Below are positions 11,994-13,425 of a stretch of DNA of 13,425 bases, one piece after another (positions within the stretch are counted from its first letter, which is position 1; each line of letters opens with the position of its first letter). Below the pieces are notes generated by a model. The model made no database searches. It had not been told where the DNA came from and saw only the letters and a list, made by a program, of their open reading frames with translations. The stretch is from Candidatus Moraniibacteriota bacterium (GTDB taxonomy: Bacteria; Patescibacteria; Paceibacteria; Moranbacterales; UBA2206). A program made the translations under genes and the position numbers. Where the stretch lies: NCBI GenBank assembly GCA_030645735.1, contig JAUSNP010000007.1, forward strand, positions 1-13,425. The letters run 5' to 3'.

Positions 11994-13425
11994 CTATCTG
12001 GCAGTTGTCCAATCAGCCACCACATTCACATAATCGAAATCGACGGTACGAGCAGTGGTTCCAACGGACTTTATAATATGTGCTCCAAAACCAGTTGCTC
12101 TAGTTGTTCCAACCGGTATATTGGCTGTGTGGGTGGACACGGCCGTTCCATCTATATAGAATGTCACACTGGTTCCCGCTGCATTCACTTCAATGCCCAA
12201 TCTCACCCATGCTCCAGCTGTAACTGTCGTCTGGGTAAGCGAGGTATTGAAAGTTCGAGTTGAGTTCTGCACTGTGGCTGTTTGCCAATAGGCAGCCGCT
12301 GTAGAGCCTGTTGATACGCCACCTTCATCATACAAGAAATATATACCATCCACTTGATTTGCCGCGGTCATAGTATCACGAAATCCGATGGCTAATTGAT
12401 ATCTTTCTGTTGCAGTAGAAAGAGTTGTTACATTTACCATTGTTTCATAAAACCATGATCCACCATTGAAAGCCACAGCTGTCAAGCCTGTTGAAAGTGC
12501 TGCGCGTCCAGTAGCCGTTGAACCAGTTGTGGCACGCGCCAAGCCAACTCGGCCTGTTCCATTGACAGCTTGCTGAGTTACTGCCGCAGCTGTTCCAGAA
12601 ATTGTTTCTGATAAAGCATTGTCTGTGGCGGTAGCTGAAGTTTCTTGAATAAAATCAGTATAAAAATTGAAACCTTTATTCGGCAATCTCTTTCTTTGTT
12701 CCCATTGTGCATCTTCAAGTGTTACTTTAGAATTTGTATTCGAATTAGAAATATCTGTAAAAGGCACTGTGTCATCAATTGCAATTCCAGCTAAAGTGAA
12801 TGAAGACAAATCAACAGACCCTCCACTTCCAATACAATTCGTCCAAGCTGTATTTTGATAACATCTAAACACATTGTCAGTTGTATTGTAATACATCGCG
12901 CCTTCAAAGCCAGTTGGGTCACCAGTATTTGACTTCACATCTAATGCAAAAACATCTGGAGTTGTAGAGCCAGCGCCACCTGTTCCAATTTGCACTGTAC
13001 CAGTTGATCCATTATTCGCTTTGATATTGATACCACCAGAACCAGATTGAATGTTTGTCGTAGAAGTTGTATTAGTTGAACCAATTGTCAAAGTTTTGGC
13101 TGCCGCGCCAGTTCCAATTGTGATTGTTTCCGCTGAACCATCATCCCCAATTGAAATTGCTCCCGTTGTACCAGAGTTGAGCGTCAAGCCAGAAGCTGAA
13201 GCTGAAGCAATTGTCAATGCACCAGCCGCCGTCAAATTGGCACCCAAACCGGTGATATCATTTGAATTGAAAGCCAAACCAGTTGAAGAAAAATTGAATT
13301 CATCAGTTCCATTGACAGCAAAGTTCAAAGTCTTGCCCGTCAAAACATTGGCGGTCAAATCACCAGAGTTGTCACGATATAGTCCGACATCTGTGCCAGT
13401 TGGTGCACCTGTGGTTTCTTGAAAA
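11994..13425 (-). CDS. Very large surface protein, 3' part only, with repeat region and lectin-like C-terminal domain
   Basis: The frame is open to the right edge, so the start and an unknown length are outside the window. A TTG at 13358 is inside the frame and need not be the true start. The visible 477 residues run from a Gly/Thr/Ser/Asn-rich region with repeated short beta-type units (TGAISIGDD, AETITIGTG, AKTLTIGST and similar), typical of fibre-like beta-helical surface proteins. Next is a module GAMYYNTTDNVFRCYQN and WTNCIG, then a linker with VTLEDAQWEQRKRLPNKG. The C-terminal domain of about 220 residues is beta-rich (FNFYTDFIQETS through GAHIIKS and FDYVNVVADWTTAR) and looks like a jelly-roll lectin or LamG-like fold, as seen at the tips of phage tail spikes. 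The FRCY+N..W motif is shared with the 988-residue protein. The next gene follows after 18 bases. Function as adhesin is inferred. Confidence 0.8.
   Translation of the reverse strand, partial: FQETTGAPTGTDVGLYRDNSGDLTANVLTGKTLNFAVNGTDEFNFSSTGLAFNSNDITGLGANLTAAGALTIASASASGLTLNSGTTGAISIGDDGSAETITIGTGAAAKTLTIGSTNTTSTTNIQSGSGGINIKANNGSTGTVQIGTGGAGSTTPDVFALDVKSNTGDPTGFEGAMYYNTTDNVFRCYQNTAWTNCIGSGGSVDLSSFTLAGIAIDDTVPFTDISNSNTNSKVTLEDAQWEQRKRLPNKGFNFYTDFIQETSATATDNALSETISGTAAAVTQQAVNGTGRVGLARATTGSTATGRAALSTGLTAVAFNGGSWFYETMVNVTTLSTATERYQLAIGFRDTMTAANQVDGIYFLYDEGGVSTGSTAAAYWQTATVQNSTRTFNTSLTQTTVTAGAWVRLGIEVNAAGTSVTFYIDGTAVSTHTANIPVGTTRATGFGAHIIKSVGTTARTVDFDYVNVVADWTTAR

Noticed and set aside
13021..13250. 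Possible CRISPR or tandem DNA repeat in the Gly/Thr-rich coding region
   Set aside because: The repetition is of short protein motifs with varied DNA, within one open frame, with no regular spacer-repeat pattern.
13051..13422. Plus-strand frame rich in Val, Pro, Ala and Glu at the right edge
   Set aside because: It is the mirror of a Gly/Thr/Ser repeat region of the minus-strand surface protein and shows no start signals.
6886..13425. Prophage or tail-like injection system
   Set aside because: Fibre-like modules are present but no capsid, portal, terminase, sheath, baseplate or integrase gene is in the window, and the large protein has membrane anchors.

Overview
The window looks like part of a bacterial chromosome from the Candidate Phyla Radiation (Patescibacteria). 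I base this on a combination of features, not on one marker. There is a cupin-type glucose-6-phosphate isomerase, an RNase J with a long basic N-terminal tail, a membrane-anchored LytR-C protein, and very large surface proteins built from tail-fibre-like modules. Recognisable Shine-Dalgarno sequences are absent, yet the promoters have ordinary TATAAT -10 boxes. TGA, TAA and TAG all act as stops. Base composition is AT-rich, and intergenic regions hold many hairpins. The lineage is inferred from memory of these families and was not tested.

Layout: 1-245 is a non-coding leader with competing AT-rich hairpins and a -10 box. 246-2252 is a two-gene operon: cupin glucose-6-phosphate isomerase, then bifunctional mannose-1-phosphate guanylyltransferase/mannose-6-phosphate isomerase. 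Together they lead from glucose-6-phosphate towards GDP-mannose, with phosphomannomutase missing here. 2253-2559 holds a terminator, a possible promoter and a long imperfect hairpin just before the RNase J gene (2560-4611), which ends in a strong terminator. 4725-5710 is a translationally coupled pair: a 65-residue protein and a polytopic membrane protein resembling the sensor half of signalling proteins without any output domain. A perfect symmetrical terminator (5721-5750) separates this pair from convergent minus-strand genes.

The minus strand from 5779 to 9852 carries a LytR-C-domain membrane protein and a 988-residue, two-transmembrane, tail-fibre-like surface protein, each with its own promoter. 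The latter is divergent from a plus-strand secreted or membrane-anchored serine hydrolase of the class A beta-lactamase fold (9946-10923), whose predicted transcript may be leaderless. After a terminator and a composite REP-like inverted element (11054-11180) come two minus-strand genes, a 262-residue secreted protein and the 3' end of another very large surface protein that runs off the right edge.

The strongest themes are cell-surface architecture (three exported structural proteins, a cell-wall-type hydrolase, a LytR-C protein and GDP-mannose supply) and non-standard translation initiation: five of nine starts read CT-ATG and none has a Shine-Dalgarno sequence. I found no CRISPR array, tRNA, rRNA, transposase or recognisable defence system. 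The best candidates for something new are the tail-fibre-like surface apparatus, the RNase J leader and altered motif, the output-less sensor pair, and the start-codon context.
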